A DNA stretch of 64,000 bases. Origin: Ruegeria arenilitoris. Its GTDB lineage: Bacteria; Pseudomonadota; Alphaproteobacteria; Rhodobacterales; Rhodobacteraceae. The DNA lies in assembly GCF_013031355.1 (NCBI RefSeq), contig NZ_WPZO01000010.1, forward strand, positions 62,001 through 126,000. The letters are read 5' to 3'. Every line of letters starts with the position of its first letter. The stretch's first letter is position 1. The position numbers were made by a program, and so were the translations under genes. The notes below the pieces were generated by a model, which saw nothing but the letters and a program-made list of their open reading frames with translations, was not told the origin of the DNA and did not search any database. Shown here piece by piece: positions 53,001-59,234 of the stretch.

Positions 53001-53329
53001 TTGTTGATCTCGCATCTTCCATATCTGCTGCCCTGTCAAAGATTGAGCCAGGTGTTTGGCCGGTCCCGATGTCAGATGCCGTACCAACGTCTCAGCCACC
53101 AGAAGGCCCAGATCCGTGCAAGGGCCTAAGGAAGCAATTGCGAAGACATATAAAGAAATTCAACGAACATGTTGCTAATCCTTATGCTGGCGACAATATG
53201 GGACTATTAACTGGTAATGTCCTTTTTGATATGTTCCATATTGTAAACAGAACGATCGAGCTTAGAAGGCAAGTCATGCAATGGACTGTAAGGGTACAAC
53301 AATGCGAGAAAGAAAATGGAATGCGATGA
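44018..53329 (+). CDS. Giant secreted Rhs/YD-repeat protein with PKD-like and FG-GAP modules
   Basis: 3103 residues with a signal peptide (ending SAFDASA-DTA). Order: about eight PKD/cadherin-like Ig repeats (30-1145; recurrent PPVA, SxDPDGDxLSYxW, PGxYxxxLTVxDG), a carboxypeptidase-regulatory-like domain (about 1152-1230), and a GYGNGW-type segment to 1590. FG-GAP/VCBS repeats with Ca-binding DxDxDGxxD loops follow (1595-1940), then YD repeats (about 1970-2895). The Rhs core has YGYTGREYDAESGLYYYRARAYDP and QSDPIGF (2908-2960). The last 140 residues are a variable tip ending in a helical CEKENGMR. It probably encapsulates the tip in a beta-shell and is exported by Sec plus the surrounding T2SS. 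The gene ends as it meets a candidate immunity gene. Confidence 0.9.
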   Translation: MGFLHRAFCATTFLCAGIAFSAFDASADTALPIKAVAGETITLDPVDGVVLPAGPALQPFWTWIDRPAASVADFSDATVLRPQVLLDIPGTYRARVSFTDASGAIVATSDVVFGSDNLPPVARARVRGAPDGSSPVTLDGSASFDLEGGALSYSWGIESAPAGSAAQVTGDGPLSAISLDLEGTYRVALTVQDPAGAVSAPEYLDLSFLPNSGTTDVYRLSYEVTQTAAAGVADTFALGERLAAPGTHDLITGFVLDDGTGAVADTLTVTLNGVTYSASSPTEFLALVDVLELDTDTTTNARVSPDPAQSDLTFIFGTAGGSVTLTGLVGDALTRADLEARGVDYYEGVGGRIVAPVPSARFDQLHAETGVPLAIEPYASTDIDGDVLVADAGILVAPAPSSPQISTDIDGLSLVTVDQPGDYLVALDVADGSFSAQDHILVVAGANKNLRPVARIAPVTSTQVGTALTLDGSQSYDLEGDFIQHSWALISAPSGSTAGISSEQTGTAVLTPDLPGAYVVQLSVEDDEVAGVPTTALVMVTPPLPAANAGRDRLAGDSGQLTLDGTLSSGNGLTYAWSSLGLMGDGSSVEITDASLALPEIGLSIRQGRFRDVIRQNEVYHLKRSDTGDTCQFDIRQPADLSGASASEPVQFTLHSRGRQAGMQGDILVWEVENKQTYTRDVTLQDSNGTAHGTWTVPGRTSLHVTTDNIGNARMYAYVDGVARDDDRVKKNPFNRNNPVCTGPGSGVVQLIVSDSAGASLADTIFVGNTNLRPVLAAGSQISLVSGQTVDLNASDYSHDGNGDSLTYGWSLIARPSNSTADLGAPIVPGDALSFAPDRVGVYLLQITATDGAMIAEPSVVTVEVVNSPPVAAVLGNTEAFVGDVASISAAGSGDPDGDALSYAWTLVSAPQGSTAGLTGQGQPAITFTPDRRGEYVFSLVVSDYEFDSAPVTWTVTAPNRAPVALLEGPDQVDVGQEITYSATGSNDPDNDLLTYAYTVTTKPAGSEPFFEDLGNGQAGFIADLPGDYVLEVTVSDGLLEATHTLAVNASALNAAPVLGQLRDSYTVELGLELALDLEGSDPDGDPISFFATPLPLATGVTLDGNNGAVRFRPETGQLGTYTYTVGVSDGVLTDEATLTIEVVEATAGDTAIHGRVLDAVDFAAGTVTPLANMPVRLRDAALMTTTAADGTFNFGSLEAGTDQVEVEPSAVGGPGGYLGETRVITVTENQDRDITPDFHLVPLTDGCATVVAGQATVLSGTTSGVTVSIPADSVQADGGGAYTGDVCLGSLPQLFEHPGFNEDTRACRIYALDAPGAVFTQGLTISGPNLDNLPEQTRLEMWRVSQLNGLFRRAADANVDSGAATVSGTLTGVSGGALFTFLPQAPQTVVSADQPTGMKYLTPFEGDNATSYTLPGYTAFGEAQQIALSYHSQAANPTIIVAGDVTIADDASLPVALQTRIEAGGLSISDGRSWTPREGLDGTIPALIGEQVTLRQSMPVDGSGLTSGRYAYAFNSKAMYDCSTVGGTHMAEFYVQNESNSPYGNGWAIDDLQKLVEGPDGKVSIIDDDGVTTFDPEPTLTEFEDEPLVFPANGAQGIKAVDLDNDGDLDVVFGDSGTGTIKSIINYRDKDFRQEGSIKIANPSDVTQTGVWYPNLANIALGEMNNDAATDVAYILQLQQGYGYVANDGFGNLTDAFQAVGSGRSAKDLKVTDLDQDGFEDIVYGANTGSFFGRNDEIWVSYGGSNGRTLSRISYYGFSGRGTLQVMTGDVDGNGFVDVAYRTTQGVDFVFNNGNRSYTRRILRAGNGGRNFLGDFAQMHDFNGDGKLDLAYSSDTQLQVLLNTTGQAFADPVILARPPEANASLVVSLGDANGDGLTDLITTSQGQVFVYISNGDGTFQPFESGLLNYGFGRTDFADINGDGSLDLLSTQRFSVTVHFSKPSATGKFVSGQGEFSTLSRLDDGSWQRRYKDGNIVLYDANGLQTATVDPQGNRKEYAYDDLGRLATITDQVGGVTSFAYEELGRLASVTYPDGRVTSFAYDDAGNLNEVTEPVGSKVSFAYDANGHLVSTTNQNGNVTSYTYDGMGNLKGATLPDGSSVANQVASSLGLVDGLGGPAASPLIYVAPEDRVTTVTDRKGQTTEVIVNQFGSVIQTTDPLGRVTKIERDGQNLAVRVERPSETAPGGVRVDTITYDSLGNVETMTESVGTSAERSTSYTYEPTYNKVLTMTDGDGFTTSYEYDEFGEVAKITDAEGGAQTQTYTPEGKLATRTDENGNVTSFTYNADQNLASTTYADGSVTQMTYDTAGNTTVIAEAAGTSDERQVRRSYDGLNRVLSVEVTRADGANIGGVTQYAYLPAGNLETVTDQTGLITTMSYDGLERLVAIDDPAEGLIQRVYNTAGEVVEHTNGDGETHTYAYDDVSRLIRTTDPEGHVKSFTYDSRDNIATVTDGRDGVTSFAYDTLDRMVSRTNPINQTMTQAYDSRGNLRTLTREDGIVETASYDGLSRRTQVVTPDNTLTYGYDPRGNLTSAADNDSLVTFTYDARNRVATTTTDGTVGPQPQVTLTYSYDLLDRRTRMEDSLGGATTYVWDAEDRLTDLTSPWGSTYSFGYDDEGRRTSLNSTSGRATTYAYTNGLLSALTHAQSGVTLTDLGYTYDPDGQLTTILDRLDPAQSKHISYDDLNRLVQVRQGIPPIDGGVPVPIEDYQYDQEGNRTFSNNSSGYESNAHNQLLEDDTYRYAYDLRGNRISRTHKVTDAVETYAYDSQNRLIGYGSDTTTATYAYDAMERRIAKTVDGKTTAYVYDISTEDVLAYDDITMEFDTSGPAILTRRWAHSNSIDEPVGFEAYTNSSNAGSGSERVMYSDRQNSVIWVTDPVSGSVVSSYIYDGYGQVTQTSGTLIQPYGYTGREYDAESGLYYYRARAYDPRLGIFVQSDPIGFSGGTTNIYSYVANNPYAWADQTGLAISAPYRNLTMATAGLTAAAAWQSGLFGSIVDLASSISAALSKIEPGVWPVPMSDAVPTSQPPEGPDPCKGLRKQLRRHIKKFNEHVANPYAGDNMGLLTGNVLFDMFHIVNRTIELRRQVMQWTVRVQQCEKENGMR

Positions 53330-53336
53330 AGAGCGA

Positions 53337-53642
53337 ATGGTCGCAACAAGTATTTCTTCTCAAGAAATTCTAACCCTTTTAGAAGAAGCATTGAGCAAAG
53401 TGCAACCCGATGAGGGTTCAATTGATTTGTCTCAATTGCAGTACTATTGGTCTTTTGATCATGGCGCTCTTTTCGACACAAACTCGGAGCCATGGGCAGG
53501 TGCAGCTTTTGGTGATTTGCACTTTGATTTGTACTCGTTGTCGATTGAACTGCAAAATGGGGTAAGCAGCCCAATTATGTTACTGAAGACGTTGTCAATG
53601 GTACTGTACGCAATTTCAGTTTCAAAGGATCAGGGTCAGTAA
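53337..53642 (+). CDS. Candidate immunity protein for the Rhs tip
   Basis: A 101-residue acidic protein (begins MVATSISSQEILTLLEEALS) starting 8 bp after the rhs stop; an in-frame ATG at 53316 overlapping the rhs end is the alternative. Recognisable only as small, acidic, cytoplasmic (no signal), with LQYYWSFDHGALFD and FGDLHFDLYSLSIELQ. No family assigned. Position directly behind a variable Rhs tip, low GC and acidity are what immunity proteins show; that is the sole basis. It is followed by the orphan tip cassette. Confidence 0.5.
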   Translation: MVATSISSQEILTLLEEALSKVQPDEGSIDLSQLQYYWSFDHGALFDTNSEPWAGAAFGDLHFDLYSLSIELQNGVSSPIMLLKTLSMVLYAISVSKDQGQ

Positions 53643-53654
53643 ACCTTCGTCTAG

Positions 53655-54656
53655 AGCCCGTGGAGCGCCAACGCCACCACGGCCAATGACACAGCGCTCG
53701 ATTTTGAGAACGGCACGCTGACCAAACGCTGGCTGCACGGGCCCCGCACCGATGAGCCGCTGGCCTTCGAGGGATATGCCGGTACCACCGATGCAGGCTC
53801 CGGTTCGGCCTATGGGCTCTTTGCCAATCGTCTCGGCTCGATCCTGACCGCAGTCTCGACCTCCACCGGCGCCGTCGTAGCCGATTACGACTACGACGCC
53901 TTCGGCAACCAGACCCAGAACGTCAACACCATCGAGCAGCGCTACGGCTACACAGGCCGCGAGCACGATCTCGAGACCGGGCTTATCTACTACCGCGCTC
54001 GCCACTACGATCCCGCAACAGGGCAGTTCATCCAAAGAGATCCCATCGGCTTCGCCGCAGGTGACCTGAACCTCTATGCGTACACTTGGAGTGACCCATA
54101 CAATTGGGCCGATCCAAGTGGGTTGGCAGCCGAGGCGACAGCGAACCACGCGGGACAGACAGGTATACGGAATGCCGCAATACCACCGATAGCCCGTGGG
54201 ATAGCTTCCCTTGCCAACCGTATCGCGAACATTCTGCGACAAGTCAGAATACCAAACTCTGTAGCGGATACCGGCAATAGCGATAGTTCTGCAAGCAACA
54301 CTGATGACTCCTCGGATGACGATGGTTCGGATTGTAATCCGGAAACAGATCCGAATTGTGAGTGTTACCCTGACTCGAAGAGAAACAACAAGCTCGCGAA
54401 CAGCGTGCATCCTGAAACCAAGGTGCCTTTCGACTCGAAAGGATATCCAATCTTTGAGTACGCCGTTGAAGTCACTATAACCGTGACAGGAAAACGTGGG
54501 GTGGACGCACGGGCTGCTAACAAGGCTGCTGGACTTTCGGGGACGCCAGATGGGTACGTATGGCACCATCATCAAGATGGTAAGCGTATGCAGTTGGTAG
54601 ATGAAGATACCCACAGAAAAACAGGACATGGTGGCGGCGTCAAAAACTGCAAATGA
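53655..54656 (+). pseudogene. Orphan Rhs tip cassette with WHH-type nuclease-like C-terminus
   Basis: A frame open from the TAG at 53652-53654 to 54656 with no ATG or GTG before the core, so it is probably untranslated unless recombined onto the main gene. The N-terminal 155 residues are an Rhs core (RWLHGPRTDEPLAFEGYAG, YGYTGREHDLETGLIYYRARHYDP, QRDPIGFAAGDLNLYAY) different from the main one. A linker of Asp/Ser/Cys follows (SDCNPETDPNCEC). The tip ends YVWHHHQDGKRMQLVDEDTH with a late HGGG, which fits HNH/Endo VII-type WHH toxins. Expected to be a DNase if joined. Confidence 0.78.
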
Positions 54657-54667
54657 AGGAAGTAGGA

Positions 54668-55135
54668 ATGAGTAAGCTAGATTCTTTCGAAATGATACGA
54701 CCTCCCAAGCCAACAGATAGTGCCGCAATCAAAGAAATAGAGGAAAGAGTGGGTCGCCACTTCCCAGATGCCTACAAAGCGTTTTTGCTGAAGTATAATA
54801 ATACCAAATGGCAGTCTTTGATCTACAAAGACGCCAAGGGAAAAGAACAAGAGGTAAAATCCTTTTTCAGCATAAATGATCCCGTAAAATCTTGTGATTT
54901 AATGGAAAATTATATCACTGATACCGAAGCTGGTAACAACCTTGTAAACCACCTCCCCATTGCAAGTAGCTCCTTCGGAGATATTGTTAGTGTTTCCTTG
55001 AATGATGACGATTATGGTTCAGTTTGGTTGCGAGACGACAATTTGTCCTTTGGCAATCGAGGCAATATGGAAGCATATTCAAAAGTCGCAGGTTCATTCA
55101 GTGCATTTATTGAGATGTTGTATGTAGATTCATAG
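54668..55135 (+). CDS. SUKH (SMI1/KNR4)-like immunity protein
   Basis: A 155-residue cytoplasmic protein. The ATG at 54668 with AAGGAAG 6 bp upstream is used; an ATG at 54653 overlaps the orphan-tip stop. Family features are IKEIEERVGRHFPDAYKAFLLKYNN near the N-terminus, NHLPIASSSFGDIVSVSLND in the middle, and an acidic C-terminal FSAFIEMLYVDS. SUKH proteins neutralise HNH/Endo VII-type nucleases among others. It pairs with the WHH-type tip immediately upstream. AT-rich compared with the rhs body, as recently acquired cassettes are. Confidence 0.82.
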   Translation: MSKLDSFEMIRPPKPTDSAAIKEIEERVGRHFPDAYKAFLLKYNNTKWQSLIYKDAKGKEQEVKSFFSINDPVKSCDLMENYITDTEAGNNLVNHLPIASSSFGDIVSVSLNDDDYGSVWLRDDNLSFGNRGNMEAYSKVAGSFSAFIEMLYVDS

Positions 55136-55197
55136 TGAAGATCTGTGGCATTTGACCAGGGAAATTGGTTTATTGCTAACTCAATACCTTAAGTCTA

Positions 55198-55410
55198 GAG
55201 CAATGGTCTGCTCTCGGCGCTGGCATACGCGAAACCCAAGCACATCTCCTTCGATGACATTAACCGTTCGGGTAGCAGGTCCACAAGGGCATCCCGCCAT
55301 CGACGGCGGCATACCGGTGCCGATCGAAGACTATGAGTATGACCAGGAGGGCAACCGTACTTTCTCGAACAATTCCTCCGGCTATGAGAGCAACGCTCAT
55401 AACCAACTGA
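55198..55410 (+). repeat. Broken copy of rhs backbone, homologous to 51.9-52.2 kb
   Basis: Near-identical to the main rhs gene at about 52096-52216 (through QEGNRTFSNNSSGYESNAHNQ) with a shorter match to the preceding 51925-52095, from which about 90 bp are missing. A 1-bp deletion at CCCGCC shifts the frame. The match stops at the codons for NQL, where the main gene continues. It is a relic of an earlier toxin-tip exchange. Confidence 0.8.
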
Positions 55411-55474
55411 TCGCTACGCCGTTTGTCTTTTGCGTTTGCCCAATCAGCGTGCTTTGTGCTGGCCGTGCAATACT

Positions 55475-57058
55475 CTAACTAAAATCTGTTCCTAAAACCC
55501 GGTTGAGCTCACGCGCGTCTATTTTACCGGTATTCTCCAACTCGTTGGCTTGATCCTGCATCGTTTGAAACCCTTGCTTAAGCGCAGCTTGAGACAGGAC
55601 GCTCTTTGTACTTCCTTCGGATATTGCCGAACTCACGGCAGCATCAATTTCGAGAAGTTCCGATACTACTGTACGCCCCTTAGTTCCTGAGTTCCCGCAG
55701 CTTTCACAGCCGGCTCCCTGGCAGGTCGTACAAATTGTGCGCGCCAGTCTTTGTGACAAAACACCCCGCAATGTGGCCGATAGAAGATAGGGCGGTATCC
55801 CGAGATCGATGAGCCGCGTTACTGCCGAAAGTGAGTCGTTGGTGTGGATGGTTGAGAGCACCAACCTTCCAACCAGAGCGGCGCGCACGGCAATTTCCGC
55901 TGTCTCGTGGTCCCGGATTTCACCGACCATGATGACGTCTGGGTCCTGCCGCAGGATTGCGCGCAGCGCACGCGCAAAGGTCATCTCAACAGCCGGTTCA
56001 ACCTGCACCTGATTGACCCCGGGCAGGGTGTATTCGATCGGATCCTCCACCGTGACGATCTTGCGGTCGGTGGAGTTCAGGCCGCTCAAGGCGGTGTAGA
56101 GCGTCGTGGTTTTGCCGCTGCCCGTGGGGCCTGCCACCAGAAAAACACCGTTGGGCATATTCGCTATGCGTTCGATCTGATCGATGCGCGCCTGATCGTA
56201 ACCCAATGCTGTCCAGTTTAACGAAACATTGGATCGGTCGAGCAACCTTAGAACGATGCTTTCGCCAAATTGCGTGGGCAGGGTAGACATCCGTATGTCG
56301 ATCACACTGCCGCGTACCGAGATATGTGCTCGCCCGTCCTGCGGCCTGCGTTTTTCCGAGATATTCAGGTCGGCCATGACCTTGAGCCGGGAAATGACCG
56401 AGGCCCTCTGACCTTCCGGCACGGTTCTGGCGGTGCGCAGGCGACCATCGATCCGAAAACGGATGACCGCCGAGGTTTCACCAGCCTCGATATGAACGTC
56501 TGATGCACCCATTCGGACGGCATCCGCAATAATGTCATTGACCAGTTTGATGGTAGGTCCGTCATTGGCCAAAGCATTTAGGCGCTCGATGTCATAGTCC
56601 GACACATCATCCTTGCTGTCGCTTGCGGGATCGCTTTGGGCCAGCAAGGTTTTGATCGTCGTCGGGGTCGCGATCACCATCTGAACCGGCAGTTTCAGAT
56701 GAAACCCCACGCTTTGGACCGTTTCGTGCGCTCGTGGGTCTGACGTGGCCACCAGAATAGCCGTGTCGTTTTCAATCACAGGGAGAATTTCAGATCTGTT
56801 CAAGAAATCCCGAGGGATCGAAAGACTCTCGGCCAGTCCAAGATCAAAATCCGCTTCCGTGACAAATTTCAGCTTAAGGAAGTCCGCAAGCTCCCGATAA
56901 AGATCATCTTCGTCCAGGAGGCCAAATTCAAGCAGGGTCTTTTCGATCGGTGTTCCTGTTCGTTGGCTCGCGTTTTCCGCCCGCTGAAGAGCCGTTTGTG
57001 ATATCTTTTCATTATCTTGGAGCCAGGCAAGAAACTCTGGCGGGTTCAAATTTGTCAC
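55475..57058 (-). CDS. gspE: Type II secretion ATPase GspE
   Basis: A 527-residue AAA-type secretion ATPase. N-terminal T2SSE_N domain (about 1-150), then Walker A GPTGSGKTTTLYTAL, Asp box VEDPIEYTLPGVNQVQVEP, Walker B RQDPDVIMVGEIRDHETAEIA, and the His box VLSTIHTNDS. The tetracysteine zinc loop CTTCQGAGCESCG is intact. It powers pseudopilus assembly via GspL and GspF at the inner membrane. It is divergent from gspL, 87 bp away; the end lies next to the rhs fragment. Confidence 0.95.
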   Translation of the reverse strand: MTNLNPPEFLAWLQDNEKISQTALQRAENASQRTGTPIEKTLLEFGLLDEDDLYRELADFLKLKFVTEADFDLGLAESLSIPRDFLNRSEILPVIENDTAILVATSDPRAHETVQSVGFHLKLPVQMVIATPTTIKTLLAQSDPASDSKDDVSDYDIERLNALANDGPTIKLVNDIIADAVRMGASDVHIEAGETSAVIRFRIDGRLRTARTVPEGQRASVISRLKVMADLNISEKRRPQDGRAHISVRGSVIDIRMSTLPTQFGESIVLRLLDRSNVSLNWTALGYDQARIDQIERIANMPNGVFLVAGPTGSGKTTTLYTALSGLNSTDRKIVTVEDPIEYTLPGVNQVQVEPAVEMTFARALRAILRQDPDVIMVGEIRDHETAEIAVRAALVGRLVLSTIHTNDSLSAVTRLIDLGIPPYLLSATLRGVLSQRLARTICTTCQGAGCESCGNSGTKGRTVVSELLEIDAAVSSAISEGSTKSVLSQAALKQGFQTMQDQANELENTGKIDARELNRVLGTDFS

Positions 57059-57062
57059 AACC

Positions 57063-57122
57063 TATCCCCCTGTTAATAAAATACTGTCAAAGCTTAAAGT
57101 TGTGGAGTAGACAAGGGGGATA
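57063..57122. promoter_or_regulatory. Spaced 9-bp inverted repeat in gspE-gspL intergenic region
   Basis: TATCCCCCT at 57063-57071 and AGGGGGATA at 57114-57122 are exact complements 42 bp apart, between the divergent gspE and gspL genes. They could be paired binding sites controlling both directions. Confidence 0.4.
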
Positions 57123-57145
57123 ATAGGGGCAAACAGCCCAAAATA

Positions 57146-58171
57146 ATGAGCAGACAGATGATCAGGCGGGCATTGGACAATGTCAAAGCAAAGCTGACCG
57201 ATTGGGTGGCCGGCTTGGCACCGGAATGGGCAGGCGCCATGTTTTGGGGTCAACCCATAGCTGTGTCCATAAAGTTCCGCGCATCGCATCTGGACCAAGA
57301 AAACAACACCCTTTCGATCGACGCGTTGTTGCAGAAAATATCGCAAAAAGGGCAGGGGGGTGGCAATGCCGTTGTCGACATTCTTATTCCAGCACGCTTC
57401 TTTTTCGAGCGATCTCTGACTCTGCCGCTTTCAGCGCGGGGCAAGCTGGAAGAAATGGCGCTGCTCGACCTCAGAAGCCGGACACCATTTGAACTGGGCA
57501 ATATTCATTGGCAATTGGGAACGCCCGCCATTCGGGACGGTGCCATAAGCGTATCGCAATGGATCGTTCGGTGCGAAGATGTTGAGGCGTGGAGGCTCAA
57601 TCTGAAGAATAACGGATACCGGGTAAGAAAACTGTTTGTGGACAATGAGACTGCGCCAATCCCTGTCGCCGACTTTTCTGATGAGATCCTGCCAGGTCGC
57701 AAAAGCTTCCGCAGGCTGAACGCGGCTTTGGTTTCTGTGGCGGTTCTCGCTCTGATCACTGCGTGGCTTTACCCCGGTTGGTCTGCTCGCACCGAAACCC
57801 GGACCCTTAAATTTGAACTCGAAACATTGCGGACCGAGGCACTTTTGCAAAGGCGCAAAGTCGAAGACATCCGGAAAACGGAAGCTCAGAAAGCGGCATT
57901 TATCGACGCAGTGCTTCTGAGACCTCTGCTTTTGGATACTATTAGGGAGCTGACCGTAAGCCTGAAGGACGATGTCTGGGTTTCAGCCCTAACCTTCAAC
58001 GCTTCCCACGTCGTTCTCACCGGAGAAGCGGGCAATTCTGCCGCCGAAACCGTATTGTCACTTGGGAAGCGCTCTGGTTTTGGCAATCCGCGTTTGAGCG
58101 GATCCGTATCGCGCACCGCCCGTGGAACGGAACAGTTCGAGATTACACTTGATCTTGGGGTGTCAGGTTAG
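57146..58171 (+). CDS. gspL: Type II secretion protein GspL / PilN-like
   Basis: 341 residues. The cytoplasmic domain (1-190) shows VDILIPARFFFERSLTLPLSARGKLEEMALLDLRSRTPFE, as in GspL and PilM/N proteins. A transmembrane segment, LNAALVSVAVLALITAWLYPG, follows (about 191-211), then a coiled coil and a periplasmic ferredoxin-like domain ending DLGVSG. It recruits GspE to the inner membrane. No clear ribosome site was found; the ATG at 57158 is an alternative start. Its stop overlaps the gspM start. Confidence 0.82.
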   Translation: MSRQMIRRALDNVKAKLTDWVAGLAPEWAGAMFWGQPIAVSIKFRASHLDQENNTLSIDALLQKISQKGQGGGNAVVDILIPARFFFERSLTLPLSARGKLEEMALLDLRSRTPFELGNIHWQLGTPAIRDGAISVSQWIVRCEDVEAWRLNLKNNGYRVRKLFVDNETAPIPVADFSDEILPGRKSFRRLNAALVSVAVLALITAWLYPGWSARTETRTLKFELETLRTEALLQRRKVEDIRKTEAQKAAFIDAVLLRPLLLDTIRELTVSLKDDVWVSALTFNASHVVLTGEAGNSAAETVLSLGKRSGFGNPRLSGSVSRTARGTEQFEITLDLGVSG

Positions 58172-58734
58172 TGCGCCGCAAACGCCTGATATCCGTGTTT
58201 GGCGCAGTTGCTGTTTGCGCCGGAGTCATCGCTCTTATCTGGTTTGTCATCGTTGCCCCGTTGAATTCGTGGAAGGCCAGCGGGCTGGAGGCCCGTTCTC
58301 AGACACTGTCCGAAATACAACGGATGCAGACATCAATTGACAGGCTGAAACAGCAGAGCTCACGGATCTCTCAGAACAAGGATCAGGATTTCCTTTGGAG
58401 AGCCGATCAGATAGGCACCGTCACAGCCCAGATACAAACCGCTCTGTCAGCGTCAGCCGCGGAAAGCGGTGTGAGTCTGCGATCGATAACGCCTTTGAAA
58501 ACCAAACGCGTCGCGTCTGTTGACGCTGCGGGTTTTCGGCTGGAGTTTGAAGCGACGCTGGATCAGGTTCTGGGGTTCCTGCAGCGGATCGAATATTCGT
58601 CTCCGGCCTTACTGGTTGACAAAGCCTCGCTGCGGCAACTCAGAAGGGCAGCGAGTGATCAGACGCAGCCTGTCCTGAATGCTCAACTCGAGTTGATTGC
58701 CCCCATTCATCTCGGAGAGACGGTTGCCGAATGA
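58171..58734 (+). CDS. gspM: Type II secretion protein GspM
   Basis: 187 residues from a GTG overlapping the gspL stop by one base (TAGTG). An N-terminal TM helix (VFGAVAVCAGVIALIWFVIVAPL) is followed by a coiled coil (about 45-75) and a ferredoxin-like periplasmic domain (DAAGFRLEFEATLDQVLGFLQRIEYSSPALLVD). These are the marks of GspM, partner of GspL. Its last codons overlap the next start as ATGA. Confidence 0.8.
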   Translation: MRRKRLISVFGAVAVCAGVIALIWFVIVAPLNSWKASGLEARSQTLSEIQRMQTSIDRLKQQSSRISQNKDQDFLWRADQIGTVTAQIQTALSASAAESGVSLRSITPLKTKRVASVDAAGFRLEFEATLDQVLGFLQRIEYSSPALLVDKASLRQLRRAASDQTQPVLNAQLELIAPIHLGETVAE

Positions 58735-59234
58735 AGTCCTTTCTGTTTGCCATAAGCGGGACATCTTTACTGGCGGTTGCGGCCACGCTGTCTTGCTATG
58801 TTGCCGTCCGGGTGACCGTTTCGTCCCCCGAACGGGTCGACGCAAGGGCTGCGGTGGAAGAAAACCAAACGCATGTCCTTGAAAAAGAGGACAATACCGC
58901 AAGATCACCGCGGTCGAAAATCTACTATGCGGCGATTGTTGAACGACCCTTGTTTGCACCCGAACGCCGCCCCATCACACCGCAAAAAACGGATGCGGAA
59001 CAGGAAGCGGTTGTCGTGGTTGAATCGACCCCGTCCTCTGAACGTCCAGCTGTTTCCTTGCACGGTGTGATGGTGGACACCAACGGGCGCAAGGCCCTGA
59101 TCTCAGCAGCTGAGGCGAGTCCCGAATGGGCAGAGCTTGGCGCCAAGGTCAACGGTTGGACCGTGTCCGACATTGGGTCGAACTGGGTCGAACTAAAGCT
59201 GGCCACTGAAACCTTTCGATTTGAGATGTACTAA
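58731..59234 (+). CDS. gspC: Type II secretion GspC/GspN-like protein
   Basis: 167 residues: one N-terminal TM helix, a proline- and charge-rich linker (RSPRSKIYYAAIVERPLFAPERRPI), and a small beta-rich HR domain (VSLHGVMVDTNGRKALISA, AKVNGWTVSDIGSNWVELKL). It matches the homology region of GspC that contacts the N-terminal domains of the secretin. No PDZ domain is present, so it is a short-form GspC; a GspN-like name is possible. Last base of its stop is the first of gspD. Confidence 0.75.
   Translation: MKSFLFAISGTSLLAVAATLSCYVAVRVTVSSPERVDARAAVEENQTHVLEKEDNTARSPRSKIYYAAIVERPLFAPERRPITPQKTDAEQEAVVVVESTPSSERPAVSLHGVMVDTNGRKALISAAEASPEWAELGAKVNGWTVSDIGSNWVELKLATETFRFEMY

Noticed and set aside
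53622-54728. 368-codon minus-strand frame over the orphan tip
   Set aside because: Antisense of the Rhs core and SUKH start; both plus-strand products are recognisable and the minus one is not.
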